From: Gammaproteobacteria bacterium
GTDB taxonomy: Bacteria; Pseudomonadota; Gammaproteobacteria; S012-40
Reading direction: 5' to 3'
Length of the DNA: 64,000 bases
Assembly (NCBI GenBank): GCA_029881255.1
Contig: JAOUMY010000001.1
Span: 434,001-498,000, forward strand
Shown: positions 8,916 through 17,096 of the stretch, piece after piece
Layout of the letters: the number at the start of each line of letters is the position of its first letter
How positions within the stretch are numbered: the stretch's first letter is position 1
Program-made: the position numbers and the translations under genes
The notes under the pieces: model-generated
The model's database searches: none
What the model saw: only the letters and a program-made list of their open reading frames with translations
What the model was told of the DNA's origin: nothing

Positions 8916-9315
8916 CGGTTTCTGATTCCGCTGCCTGCGACAATTTTCGCTGTTTACGTTCTTTCAATACATGGCGTAAATCGACGAAATAGTAAATCAG
9001 AAAACTCATCACAATTACCCACGCAGCACCCGCTGGAATTCCCCAGTCGAACCATGGTCGTTCAAAACCAGGACGATTACCCCAAAATGGGAATGTTAGA
9101 CCTATTGCAACCAGCAAAAGCACAACAAAGATAGCGATAAACCAATATGGTATCGACACATCCGAATCTTTCATGCTTTCGATCATTTCCCAGTCTTCCA
9201 GCCCACGCTTATCATGGCGCTCTTTATCGTCCTTATAGCCAAAATTATCCTCGGGTTTTTCTCCCCAGCCGACTTCTTTGGTTGGACTAGGATTTTTAGA
9301 TTTTTCATCTACCAT
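8899..9315 (-). CDS. Two-helix membrane protein with PFWGNRP motif
   Basis: A 138-residue protein with a long charged N-terminus, helices near 56-76 and 91-111, and a charged tail. The first helix ends with TFPFWGNRPG. The subunit-like protein at 17097-17732 has the counterpart TMPIWGQRPN at the same place, which suggests homology and links this operon to the oxidase. The start codon overlaps the ccoG stop by one base (TAATG). No known family was recognised; an accessory or assembly subunit is the best guess. Confidence 0.75.
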   Translation of the reverse strand: MVDEKSKNPSPTKEVGWGEKPEDNFGYKDDKERHDKRGLEDWEMIESMKDSDVSIPYWFIAIFVVLLLVAIGLTFPFWGNRPGFERPWFDWGIPAGAAWVIVMSFLIYYFVDLRHVLKERKQRKLSQAAESETDEKNI

Positions 9316-10625
9316 TACTTTTCTCTCATTACAAAGTGGTTCATACGAGAAAATCCTTCCCAGCCGGAATCAGACTTTGCTCGTACAATAAAATTATACA
9401 TTCCTGGCGGAAGACTATCGTTCAGACGAAGAAATACATCCTGTCTACCCACAGAACTGAAATTGAGGGATTGGCTGCTAATTGAATATTGATCTTGCTC
9501 CAGGCCCTCAACTTCGAGCGTGAGCGCTGCAGGACGAAAGAGCTTAGAAGCAAAGTTAATTCGATATTCCTTCACCTGTGAGCCTTGATGGTTTTCAGAT
9601 TTATACAATGCCATATGATAGGGTTGATACGAGAACAATCCCCATGAAAACATAGTTATTCCTATAAGCATTGGCGGCAAAACCCAAAGAAAACGTATCC
9701 GGAAATGTGCTAAACGATGCATCGCATTCGAATGAATTTTATTTCTTCTTTCACCGAATCGGAATGATAGTAAGCCTGGTTCATTTTTCTTAGCATGCAT
9801 GGCATTACAGGCGGAAATGCACGCACCACAGTTTGTACAACTGTCGAACATATTTGTATTTTTTGGATCAATACCGACCATGCATTGTGTTTGGCAATAG
9901 CTGCATTTTTCGCAGTCCTTCTTACGCGAAGCGTCGTAGTCGATGTGAAGTGTTTCTTTCGTCTTGAACAAATATTGCCACATTCGGTATATGCACATAT
10001 AACGACAAACATATTGTCGAACAACCGAATAGTTCACAAATGCAATGAACACAAACACCATGTATATCCATCGTATGGAATAAGCGGCTTCAGAGGAATC
10101 CTGAAAGGTAAAAAAACCAAATACCTGTTTCGGTGGCACAAAGTACAGCAGTGGAATAATTGATATAACCATCGATACAAGCAAAATCAATAATCCGAGA
10201 ACAATCCAGTTAATTAAGTTGTTTTTGTGCGCCGCTATTTTAACGGTTTTGGCTTTTTCCCAATCAATCACAGCGCGTTTACCCAACATCTTTGAAGTCA
10301 ATGCATCCGCTACCGTAGAAAACGAATTCTGGGGGCACGCCCAACCACAAAATGCCGTACCAACGAACGAATAGAGGAGAATGAAGGAACACGCGATTGA
10401 CAACCAGAAACCAAATACAATCGCAAAATCTGAGAACCAAATTTGTCTGTCTAGAACGACAAAACCTGCGGAAACGTCAATTCTGAAAATACCTAGTGTA
10501 GGAATCAGGATTAACGCTAATATAAAACCTGTTTGAAAGGCTTTGCGCTTCCAACGCAAATTATCGGTTGGCGCAGAACCCTGGGTAATAACTGGGATTT
10601 TTGACAAAGCATCATTAGCACTCAT
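9315..10625 (-). CDS. ccoG: Cytochrome c oxidase accessory protein CcoG (FixG/RdxA family)
   Basis: A membrane-bound 4Fe-4S protein needed for cbb3-type oxidase maturation; in studied species CcoG is implicated in copper reduction during active-site assembly. It has several TM helices. CGWACPQNSFS is the family CGxxCPQ motif. Two ferredoxin-type clusters are formed by CEKCSYCQTQC and CTNCGACISAC. The C-terminal Ig-like domain ends near FVMREK. The start is taken at the ATG at 10625 (MSANDALS); the upstream alternatives give an unlikely hydrophobic leader. It is the first gene of a four-gene operon. The classical ccoH-ccoI-ccoS neighbours are absent here. Confidence 0.93.
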   Translation of the reverse strand: MSANDALSKIPVITQGSAPTDNLRWKRKAFQTGFILALILIPTLGIFRIDVSAGFVVLDRQIWFSDFAIVFGFWLSIACSFILLYSFVGTAFCGWACPQNSFSTVADALTSKMLGKRAVIDWEKAKTVKIAAHKNNLINWIVLGLLILLVSMVISIIPLLYFVPPKQVFGFFTFQDSSEAAYSIRWIYMVFVFIAFVNYSVVRQYVCRYMCIYRMWQYLFKTKETLHIDYDASRKKDCEKCSYCQTQCMVGIDPKNTNMFDSCTNCGACISACNAMHAKKNEPGLLSFRFGERRNKIHSNAMHRLAHFRIRFLWVLPPMLIGITMFSWGLFSYQPYHMALYKSENHQGSQVKEYRINFASKLFRPAALTLEVEGLEQDQYSISSQSLNFSSVGRQDVFLRLNDSLPPGMYNFIVRAKSDSGWEGFSRMNHFVMREK

Positions 10626-10770
10626 AGTGACCAATAATATCACAGGCACGCAAAAAACCGGCACACGCTACCATTTTAGTATTATTTTGTTGAAACACTC
10701 GGTTTCTTTCGCTAATATCAACAGCTGCCTACCTACGTAGCAATGACAGTACAAATCTGGGGGATAGAAA

Positions 10771-10896
10771 ATGGTTACTGAAATTGGAATAAACATACTT
10801 GTACCTATCACTGTATTCGGCTTCCTCATCGTTGGCGCTTACATGATGTCGAGTGCAGCATTCAAAGACGTGTTAGAGCGTCGTAATAAGCAATAA
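10771..10896 (+). CDS. 41-residue single-span membrane microprotein
   Basis: An ORF of 41 codons with a strong GGGGGA ribosome-binding site seven bases before the ATG and a rho-independent terminator directly after the stop. The translation begins MVTEIGINILVPITVFGF and ends with a charged tail, VLERRNKQ, giving one transmembrane helix. It lies divergent from ccoG in the oxidase locus. A small oxidase subunit or stabiliser (CcoQ-like in size only) is plausible. No family was recognised. Confidence 0.75.
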   Translation: MVTEIGINILVPITVFGFLIVGAYMMSSAAFKDVLERRNKQ

Positions 10897-10903
10897 ACAA
10901 GTG

Positions 10904-10927
10904 AAAGCCCGGTAGCCCGGGCTTTTT
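10904..10927 (+). terminator. Rho-independent terminator after the 41-aa gene
   Basis: A perfect 8-bp stem (AAGCCCGG / CCGGGCTT) with a TAGC loop, followed by a run of T. It ends the plus-strand microprotein transcript. The A-run on the left side is short, so it is probably weaker for the opposing minus-strand operon ending at 10943. Confidence 0.85.
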
Positions 10928-10942
10928 ACTTTTAACGCCTGT

Positions 10943-13531
10943 CTAAAACACCCTGTAGGGCTCTAAGCTGCGGATTTTACTGGACAATTCCGCTCTTGCT
11001 GATTCGGTTTCAGCAACAGAGTAAATCTCTAGCAATGCATCCAAATGATCGGGTCTTATAGTTAGAACTTTTGCCAACACCTCTGATCTTTGCAGCCCAG
11101 CCGAATCACTTAAAAACAATGCATCCGCATATCGGAAGGAAACCCACCGATCACCAGGGTTTGCTTCATACGCAATTTTCAGCCACTCATAGGATTTCAT
11201 TGTGTCTCCCCTAATGTCGTAGAGGATTGAAGCTGCCAAAGCTCCAGTGGCATTATATCCCTGTTCAAAAAGGGCAACATCATAATCTGGAACATTCAAG
11301 GCTTGTATTGCTGACTCTAGATTTGGCCTTTCTTTCATTACCCACGATAGGGACGACAAAACGGGCGGAATCTTTGAAAAACGCAAATTTGGTAACTCAA
11401 ACTCAAGAACTGGCGACCATTCATTCTGTATAGGCTGGCTGTTTACCTTTGCTATTCCGACCCATCTACCAAGCCACGTAAACATCGTTTCGTTGCCAAG
11501 TACCTTCGCCCTTTGTTCCGCGTCCATTTCGATGAATTTTTTGTCTAATGTCGTTATCTCCACCGGTGACGTGGCAAAACCTACAAGCGCAAGTCGAAAT
11601 CCATCGAGAAACAGCCAATTGTTTTCGAAAACCTGAGCGAATGTGTTTAAGACAGTATTCAATCCTTTTTCATCGAATTGATTCAAAGCCAACCACTGAA
11701 CGAATACACCCTGATGAGTGAGCACATTCTTGGCTCGCATGAACTGTTGCATAGACAGCAAATTCCCACGACCAACAAGATCAGGGTGAAACAAATCACC
11801 AATAATTAAATCATACCGTTTTTCTGTCATTTTCAGGAAACGGCGCGCGTCATCTCTAATGATGTTAACCTTTTCGGCCGCGTTCAGATTAGCCAATGCG
11901 AAATAATTTGATGCCGCCTCTATGGCTCCCTGTGAAAGCTCTACTGCATCTATTTTTAAATTCCCTAAATCAACGAGAGGCGAAGTTGAAATTCCCGTAC
12001 CATAACCAAGAAACAAAACTGAATCGGGTTCAGGATGCAGAAGATAGGGTAGTCTCGATTGATTTCTTTGTGCGTGAATAGCGTCTTGTGAGGTAGATGC
12101 ATCCATACGCTGCAGATCATTCAATAGCAATCTTTCACCATCCGTTTTCTGCACAACATTTGTGGTCGTTATTGCATCTTCGTAAATGCTAAGTTCTTTA
12201 CTCTCACTATATACCCCTGGCATCATATTTTTCACTTCCGGAGGGAAGGACAGAAAAAGAATAAGCGGAATTAAGAAAGCACAAAGAAAAACATATGCAC
12301 GAGTACGCAACCATACGACATTAACCAAAAGAAAAATAACGGCAGCAAACCCTATGGTTTTCGCGACACCAAAAACCGGTATTAAAACAAACGCTGCAGC
12401 GAGCGCACCTAAGGCCGCCCCAAGCGAATTAACGCTGTACAAAATGACGGATTGATGAAGACGCAAATCCATGTGCTTAGCCAACAGAGGAAACCACAAA
12501 CCCAATAAGAATGTGACGGGTGCCGTAACAATGAAAAGCAGAATACCTTGACTGAATAATGCTTCAGCCATAGACGTATAATGCGCTGCGCCATTGAGTG
12601 CCGAAATTGGCTCAATCAGCCAAACAGATAACAACGCGAAAAATGCCACAAGAAAAGGAAAATACTTCAATATCGAGAGCTTGCTTATTCTTGGCGCAAG
12701 GAAACTCCCAAATGCAATACCTATTAGAAAGACAGCTATAAGCACCGCCAACACATATTCTGAACGTAGAAAAATCATTCCATAAAATCTAGTCCAGGCT
12801 ATCTGAAGAATTAATGACGCGAAACCAATCCCGGCATAGGCGAAAAGCGCGCCTTTAACAGATCCAAAATTGAGGCTTTTACTTTCAACCTCCGCTCTAG
12901 GGAATACAAATGAAATCAGAACAAAAGATGCACCGACTATAAATCCAAAAATGGCTATGAGTTTTAAAGAAACAATCCAGCCGAATGTAGGTAACAGGAT
13001 TAGCGGCAGCAGAACCCCAAGGACACCACCCAACGTATTACTTCCATAGATTATTCCCAGTGTAGAATTCGTTTTCTTCAGTGCCTGTAAGAATAGACTA
13101 AAACCACACCCAAGTAGCGTGGCCGGTACTGTCATAAGCAGCAGAACAGTGAAAATCTCTAGATTGATCCACGCCCCATAGGTCAGGTCACCGGTTGCGC
13201 TTTTACCGTCAATATAAAAAAGTAATTTGGGAAGAAGGAATGAGTAGATTGCTACAAAAATCTCAATCAAACCCAAATAAAAAAGCGGCCTCGCAATATT
13301 CGGTGCGAATTTTAATCCTAGCAATCCACCAAAACCGAGTCCAAACATAAATGAGGAAACCGTCAAGGGTATTCCTAAAATACTTACTCCAAAAAGAATA
13401 CCCGCAGATTTCGCCCAAAGTATTTCGTACGCGAGGGCGCTTGTGCCCGAAAGAAAATAGAGAATGAGAAGAACTGTAATTAACCAACCGGAGGTTCCCC
13501 CAGCAGATCTATGTACGTTTTTTGTAATCAC
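10943..13531 (-). CDS. Fused MFS-like membrane / spermidine-synthase-like protein with TPR tail
   Basis: About 860 residues. The N-terminal ~440 residues hold 12 or more hydrophobic helices in the arrangement of fused MFS/spermidine synthases. A Rossmann methyltransferase-like domain follows: LFLGYGTGIS (nucleotide loop), DAVELSQGAIEAA, RDDARRFL, GDLFHP and GVFVQWLALNQF. The usual aminopropyltransferase GGGDG loop and acidic catalytic pair are not well kept, so polyamine synthesis is doubtful. The last ~130 residues look like TPR helices. The start is unclear: GTG at 13531 is preferred over TTG at 13555, and neither has a good ribosome-binding site. It is the last gene of the eight-gene oxidase-associated operon. 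Confidence 0.8.
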   Translation of the reverse strand: MITKNVHRSAGGTSGWLITVLLILYFLSGTSALAYEILWAKSAGILFGVSILGIPLTVSSFMFGLGFGGLLGLKFAPNIARPLFYLGLIEIFVAIYSFLLPKLLFYIDGKSATGDLTYGAWINLEIFTVLLLMTVPATLLGCGFSLFLQALKKTNSTLGIIYGSNTLGGVLGVLLPLILLPTFGWIVSLKLIAIFGFIVGASFVLISFVFPRAEVESKSLNFGSVKGALFAYAGIGFASLILQIAWTRFYGMIFLRSEYVLAVLIAVFLIGIAFGSFLAPRISKLSILKYFPFLVAFFALLSVWLIEPISALNGAAHYTSMAEALFSQGILLFIVTAPVTFLLGLWFPLLAKHMDLRLHQSVILYSVNSLGAALGALAAAFVLIPVFGVAKTIGFAAVIFLLVNVVWLRTRAYVFLCAFLIPLILFLSFPPEVKNMMPGVYSESKELSIYEDAITTTNVVQKTDGERLLLNDLQRMDASTSQDAIHAQRNQSRLPYLLHPEPDSVLFLGYGTGISTSPLVDLGNLKIDAVELSQGAIEAASNYFALANLNAAEKVNIIRDDARRFLKMTEKRYDLIIGDLFHPDLVGRGNLLSMQQFMRAKNVLTHQGVFVQWLALNQFDEKGLNTVLNTFAQVFENNWLFLDGFRLALVGFATSPVEITTLDKKFIEMDAEQRAKVLGNETMFTWLGRWVGIAKVNSQPIQNEWSPVLEFELPNLRFSKIPPVLSSLSWVMKERPNLESAIQALNVPDYDVALFEQGYNATGALAASILYDIRGDTMKSYEWLKIAYEANPGDRWVSFRYADALFLSDSAGLQRSEVLAKVLTIRPDHLDALLEIYSVAETESARAELSSKIRSLEPYRVF

Positions 13532-13536
13532 TGATT

Positions 13537-13893
13537 TCAGTAAGGATAAAACCAAACAATAGAGGTAACGGCATGGGCAACCGCTAAAAATACCGTAGCC
13601 CCCGCAGATAACATATGACCCACGAATAATTCTTTGCCATGCAATGCCATCGCAAGCCCCAATCCCGCCGTCAAAAAAATTAAAATCAGTAGTATAACGC
13701 CCATGATGAAAAGAATTTTATGCTTTTTTCCATCTTCATTACTGACAATGACTGAAACGTTCTGATTCATCGTTTCTTTATTGAACGAATCCATTATGGC
13801 GCTCGCCCCATTTGAATCTGCAAATATGGGCACAGGAGTAACAAGAATTAATATAGAAAATAGTACGGAGAACAAATTAGCTTTCAGTTTCAT
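13537..13893 (-). CDS. Secreted two-helix membrane protein of unknown family
   Basis: A 118-residue protein: a signal peptide ending near IFADS, a ~40-residue periplasmic stretch, then two helices, ILFIMGVILLILIFLTAG and the segment up to the WFYPY end. Histidines in MALHGKE, VGHML and VAHAVTS lie at the ends of or inside the helices and could bind heme or metal, but this is inference. It is in the operon between the 73-residue protein and the fused MFS protein. I do not recognise a family. Confidence 0.65.
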   Translation of the reverse strand: MKLKANLFSVLFSILILVTPVPIFADSNGASAIMDSFNKETMNQNVSVIVSNEDGKKHKILFIMGVILLILIFLTAGLGLAMALHGKELFVGHMLSAGATVFLAVAHAVTSIVWFYPY

Positions 13894-13915
13894 CTAACAA
13901 ATCCAAATTATTTGT

Positions 13916-14137
13916 CTATTTGCTTTTTTCAGGCTTTTTGCGCCAGGAATATTTCCAATAAAGCACAACCATTAAAATAGCTGGAAATAACACCATGGGT
14001 AGAAGAAAAATAAAAATTCCCCATACGTCATCTATAGAGACGTGAAACCATCGATAGCTGTCAGCCGCAGCATAAGCATTTCGTGCAAGCAAACCTGAAA
14101 TTAACACGAAGAAAATATTTATAAAACGTACTATCAT
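13916..14137 (-). CDS. Small membrane protein with signal peptide
   Basis: A 73-residue protein. The signal peptide ends NAYAAADS, followed by a short tryptophan-containing periplasmic segment, one long helix (FIFLLPMVLFPAILMVVLYW) and a basic cytoplasmic tail. The gene lies 13 bases after the FGE-like gene. Its size and topology resemble small accessory subunits of heme-copper oxidases, but there is no sequence motif to confirm this. Confidence 0.65.
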   Translation of the reverse strand: MIVRFINIFFVLISGLLARNAYAAADSYRWFHVSIDDVWGIFIFLLPMVLFPAILMVVLYWKYSWRKKPEKSK

Positions 14138-14150
14138 TTAAAGCCTCAAC

Positions 14151-15209
14151 TCAATTAACATCTTTGGCAATTCGAAAGCCGTAGAAGTCAGATGTGAAAT
14201 TTGGCCAAGAAAAATTACGGTGGTAGGACGAGGTAGAAAAAGGATCACTTTTCCATGATCCGCCTCGCATTACTTTGTATCTTTCTTCCGTCTCGACAAA
14301 CTCAACCATACGCAAACTTCTTTCAGCCGCATCAACGGGAATTTGTGGCACCTTTGCTTTAAATAATGAATCGGATGCCTGGCTCCCTTCATAGGGAATT
14401 AAATCGTTAGCAACCCATTCCTGTACATTTCCCGCCATATCCATGACACCAAATGGACTTACACCTTGAGGATATTCAAATACTGACGATGTTGATCCCC
14501 TATTATAATAGGTATTAAGGTTCTTAGTATTCATTTGATCACCCCAAGGCCAGCGTCTTCCATCAGTTCCGCGCGCTGCTTTTTCCCATTCCGCTTCCGT
14601 AGGCAATCTACCACCTGCCCACGCAGCATACTTCGAAGCATCAAACCAAGTCACCATGGTTACCGGATGTGTTTCAACTCCTTCTGGAATTCTTCCATTT
14701 ACCCAATGAATCGGCGGTCTATGGCCAGTAGAAGCTACGAACTTGGCATATTGGGCGTTAGTAATGGGATATTTGGAAATTTGATATGCCTTAATCTCAG
14801 ACCTGAACGCAGGGCGATTTTGTTCATCCGATTTAGGATTATCCGTTCCCATCACGAATTCCCCGGACGGGATTGAAACAAGTTCCGCCAGAAGTGTCCA
14901 AACCTTATCTTCCACTAATTTATTTGCTTCATCGACAGAATAGGTTTCTTTGTGAGTCTCGCGTTTTTCGTGTCTATCGGAAATATATAGATCTTCACCA
15001 GCGGCGCGAATGTGGTTACTTTCTTTACTAAGGTCTATTCCCGCAAGGCTTCGCATTTGATTCATGCGGTTCGCACCCAATTCCAAAACGTGTATCGTAC
15101 CGGCTACTAGTGCAACTACAATACATGTAACGAAGGTAGCGCCAATAAATCTTTTACGAACTGCAATTTGCTCTGGCGATAACTTTCTATTTTTCACTAG
15201 CTCTGTCAA
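14151..15209 (-). CDS. Membrane-anchored FGE/SUMF1-fold protein lacking catalytic cysteines
   Basis: A 352-residue protein with one N-terminal TM helix (about 24-46) and a formylglycine-generating-enzyme-type domain facing the periplasm. Family motifs are GEFVMGTDNP, YPITNAQYAKFV, GGRLPTEAEWEKAARG, GVMDMAGNVQEWV and RVMRGGSW near the C-terminus. In true FGEs, RGGSW is followed by the two copper-binding cysteines. Here the segment reads KSDPFSTSSYHRN, and the only cysteine in the protein is inside the TM helix. Sulfatase activation is therefore very unlikely; a binding or structural role in the respiratory complex is more likely. It lies fifth in the eight-gene operon. Confidence 0.88.
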   Translation of the reverse strand: MTELVKNRKLSPEQIAVRKRFIGATFVTCIVVALVAGTIHVLELGANRMNQMRSLAGIDLSKESNHIRAAGEDLYISDRHEKRETHKETYSVDEANKLVEDKVWTLLAELVSIPSGEFVMGTDNPKSDEQNRPAFRSEIKAYQISKYPITNAQYAKFVASTGHRPPIHWVNGRIPEGVETHPVTMVTWFDASKYAAWAGGRLPTEAEWEKAARGTDGRRWPWGDQMNTKNLNTYYNRGSTSSVFEYPQGVSPFGVMDMAGNVQEWVANDLIPYEGSQASDSLFKAKVPQIPVDAAERSLRMVEFVETEERYKVMRGGSWKSDPFSTSSYHRNFSWPNFTSDFYGFRIAKDVN

Positions 15210-15212
15210 AGT

Positions 15213-15695
15213 TTACACCTCACTCTTATTGTTATTTTCAGGCGAAGACTCGTGTCGTTTATGCGTTTTTGATATGTGGCTTCGTCCGTACGTTCGCTTG
15301 ACGATCACTTCCCCAACGATACCGCCCACACCACAAGCTTCAACAGCCACTATGAGGATAAGAATCCAATATCCTATTGGAAGAACTGACACATCTGCAC
15401 CAAGTTGATTGGCTTCAGCATAGATATACTCAGGTATTCTAACAAGCAGAGGAGGAAAATACGCGATCATCTTCCCACCCAAACCGTATAACATTGAAAG
15501 GACTACACCAGCTATAAAGGGAACAAGAATGAGATCGATTATCCACAGTGGTGTGAATGTGCCGATAATTCCTTTAAACAACTCGAGTTCTATACCTGTT
15601 ACCTGGTCTCCAACGTAAATTATAATCGCGGCGACACATGTGACGATTGTTGCCACTAAAAAATCCAGCAATCTGGACTTCAGTTTATTTAACAT
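15213..15695 (-). CDS. Multi-helix membrane protein of the oxidase-associated operon
   Basis: A 160-residue protein with three or four hydrophobic segments, a periplasmic loop with EYIYAEANQLGADVS, and a basic, histidine-containing C-terminal tail. The ATG at 15695 is chosen; it overlaps the end of the cytochrome gene by 11 bases. The 29 codons upstream in this frame lie wholly inside that gene. The last helix region, VEACGVGGIVGEV, is glycine-rich. I do not recognise a family. Confidence 0.65.
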   Translation of the reverse strand: MLNKLKSRLLDFLVATIVTCVAAIIIYVGDQVTGIELELFKGIIGTFTPLWIIDLILVPFIAGVVLSMLYGLGGKMIAYFPPLLVRIPEYIYAEANQLGADVSVLPIGYWILILIVAVEACGVGGIVGEVIVKRTYGRSHISKTHKRHESSPENNNKSEV

Positions 15696-16182
15696 TTTCG
15701 TTGTAATCCAAACCAGTGAGCTTTTCGTATCTTCTTTTTTTTGTTTCTTCCAAATACCATTCTTCGACTTGTAAGCTAGCAATATATTTTGCTAGTGAGA
15801 TTCGATCTGTTTCTTGATAAGTTGCGAACGACGGATGGCGATACTCAGGCTTCAATCGACTCGGCAATATATCTTGTGGATTTTCTGCCGAAAAATACTC
15901 ATATAGCCATTTTTCATCTCGAAAATAGCCCATTCCATCTAATGGTGGCGCCGGAACTGCTTGAGTTAACTCTCTTGTCCCCCAAAGGCTATGGCAACTC
16001 TTACATTTACCATCCTTCATAATACGAGCCGCTTCTGAGGTAAGATTCTTGTCCGCTGTTGTATAAAAAGGTATACCAGGATCCGGCTCGGTCTCTTGTG
16101 ATTCCTTAGCGAATTTAATCGCTGCCAGAATTACAACGCTGACGAGCATTGCAATGAAAATACCTTTCTCACCTTTGCGCAT
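15685..16182 (-). CDS. Membrane-anchored monoheme cytochrome c
   Basis: A 165-residue protein. A short RKGEKG N-terminus is followed by one TM anchor (about 7-24) and a periplasmic domain with a single CKSCH motif, a PPLDGMGYFRDEKW segment and a class I-like helical tail, DRISLAKYIASL. It is paralogous to the 191-residue cytochrome at 22670-23245, with the same GEK-TM start, C-x-SCH, LDG-x-G and EW/KW order. It probably passes electrons to the oxidase core, perhaps in place of CcoP. Confidence 0.85.
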   Translation of the reverse strand: MRKGEKGIFIAMLVSVVILAAIKFAKESQETEPDPGIPFYTTADKNLTSEAARIMKDGKCKSCHSLWGTRELTQAVPAPPLDGMGYFRDEKWLYEYFSAENPQDILPSRLKPEYRHPSFATYQETDRISLAKYIASLQVEEWYLEETKKRRYEKLTGLDYNENVK

Positions 16183-16188
16183 GAAAAC

Positions 16189-16455
16189 TTACTTACTGCT
16201 CTTCTTTTTAGCTAAATATTCTTTACGTAATTTTTCCTGGGCTGCCTGAACCTCAACGGACTTTTGGAACTCCTCTGGATCCATCTTATCCTTGTCCTTT
16301 TCGTCGAAAACGACATATTTGATATCTTCATCAAATTGATCATTTTTAGCGGCCCAACGAAGCATAAATCCCGCGGCGATTAGAATACCAGCAGCAACAA
16401 CTAACCATACGTAAATTGTCCAACCGTCTGGTAAATTTTGAAAAAATTCGGCCAT
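16189..16455 (-). CDS. CcoS-like small membrane protein
   Basis: An 88-residue protein with one helix (about 14-34) followed by LRWAAKNDQFDEDIKYVVFDEKDKD. CcoS/FixS proteins, which help insert cofactors into cbb3 oxidases, have a very similar helix and then a W-A-x3-GQF-D-D pattern and an acidic strand. The tail here is longer (about 35 extra residues, lysine-rich and probably helical). Membership in CcoS is inferred from the motif and context. It would be the second classical cbb3 maturation factor here, besides CcoG. Confidence 0.6.
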   Translation of the reverse strand: MAEFFQNLPDGWTIYVWLVVAAGILIAAGFMLRWAAKNDQFDEDIKYVVFDEKDKDKMDPEEFQKSVEVQAAQEKLRKEYLAKKKSSK

Positions 16456-16467
16456 ACAAAACCTCTG

Positions 16468-16815
16468 CTAAATTAAATAGCCTTCTATTAGCTGAACCCA
16501 GCCAATAATAACCGCTAGCACAACGCCACCCATAATGGCACCAAACATAACCTTTTCACCTTTTTTCATTCCCGGTTTGCCTTTACGTGGCATATACAAC
16601 CAAATAATGAATGAAAAAAGAATCAGCGACAAAACTAAAAAAACAAAAATTCCGTAGCTAAATTTTTGAGACCGTAGCCCTTCGATGCTCATATCGATCC
16701 CAAAAACTAGATTTGGGTTCTCTTCGGCAACCATTTGGATGCCATTAATGAGGTAATGGGAAACATCAAAAATCAAAGAAAAGATGCTAATTATAAACTC
16801 TGCTAAATTACCCAT
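16468..16815 (-). CDS. Three-helix membrane protein with GEK motif
   Basis: A 115-residue protein from the ATG at 16815; a TTG 18 bases upstream is less likely. There are three hydrophobic segments, with the cytoplasmic linker RKGKPGMKKGEKVMFGAI before the third. The KxGEK-hydrophobic junction also occurs at the N-termini of the two anchored cytochromes of the locus. It is the first gene of the minus-strand eight-gene operon ending at 10943, and starts just beyond the bidirectional terminator. Function unknown. Confidence 0.65.
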   Translation of the reverse strand: MGNLAEFIISIFSLIFDVSHYLINGIQMVAEENPNLVFGIDMSIEGLRSQKFSYGIFVFLVLSLILFSFIIWLYMPRKGKPGMKKGEKVMFGAIMGGVVLAVIIGWVQLIEGYLI

Positions 16816-16891
16816 AGAACCCACAGATAACAAAAGAAATTACGCTGCTGAATTATACTATGAATAGCTACAATAGTCTGAGTTTTGAGCA

Positions 16892-16925
16892 CAAAAAAAA
16901 ACCGCCCTTTATAGGGCGGTTTTTC
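16892..16925 (-). terminator. Bidirectional rho-independent terminator ending the oxidase core operon
   Basis: A perfect 8-bp stem (ACCGCCCT / AGGGCGGT) with a TTAT loop, flanked by nine A on the left and T on the right, so it can act on both strands. On the minus strand it lies 13 bases after the stop of the 47-residue gene. It separates the six-gene core operon from the eight-gene operon that starts at 16815. Confidence 0.9.
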
Positions 16926-16937
16926 TTATACAACCGA

Positions 16938-17081
16938 CTAGTTGAAAACGTCGTTACCGCCTTCTTCCTGATGCTTTTTCCAGAAAGCATCTACGAACAA
17001 AAGACCGTACAACGCTGGAGCAGTAAACACGAACGCAATTACGCCCATGAATACACCTGGTCCAAAATCTATGTCTATCAT
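16938..17081 (-). CDS. 47-residue membrane microprotein, last gene of the core oxidase operon
   Basis: A 47-codon ORF with AGGAG seven bases before the ATG. The translation begins MIDIDFGPGVFMGVIAFVFT, has a single helix through APALYGLLFVDAFW, and ends KKHQEEGGNDVFN. It starts 15 bases after the 211-residue gene and is followed at once by a terminator. The placement and topology suggest a small structural subunit, like CcoQ or CtaC-associated small chains, though without sequence similarity that I can see. Confidence 0.8.
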   Translation of the reverse strand: MIDIDFGPGVFMGVIAFVFTAPALYGLLFVDAFWKKHQEEGGNDVFN

Positions 17082-17096
17082 GATAGAACTCCTATG

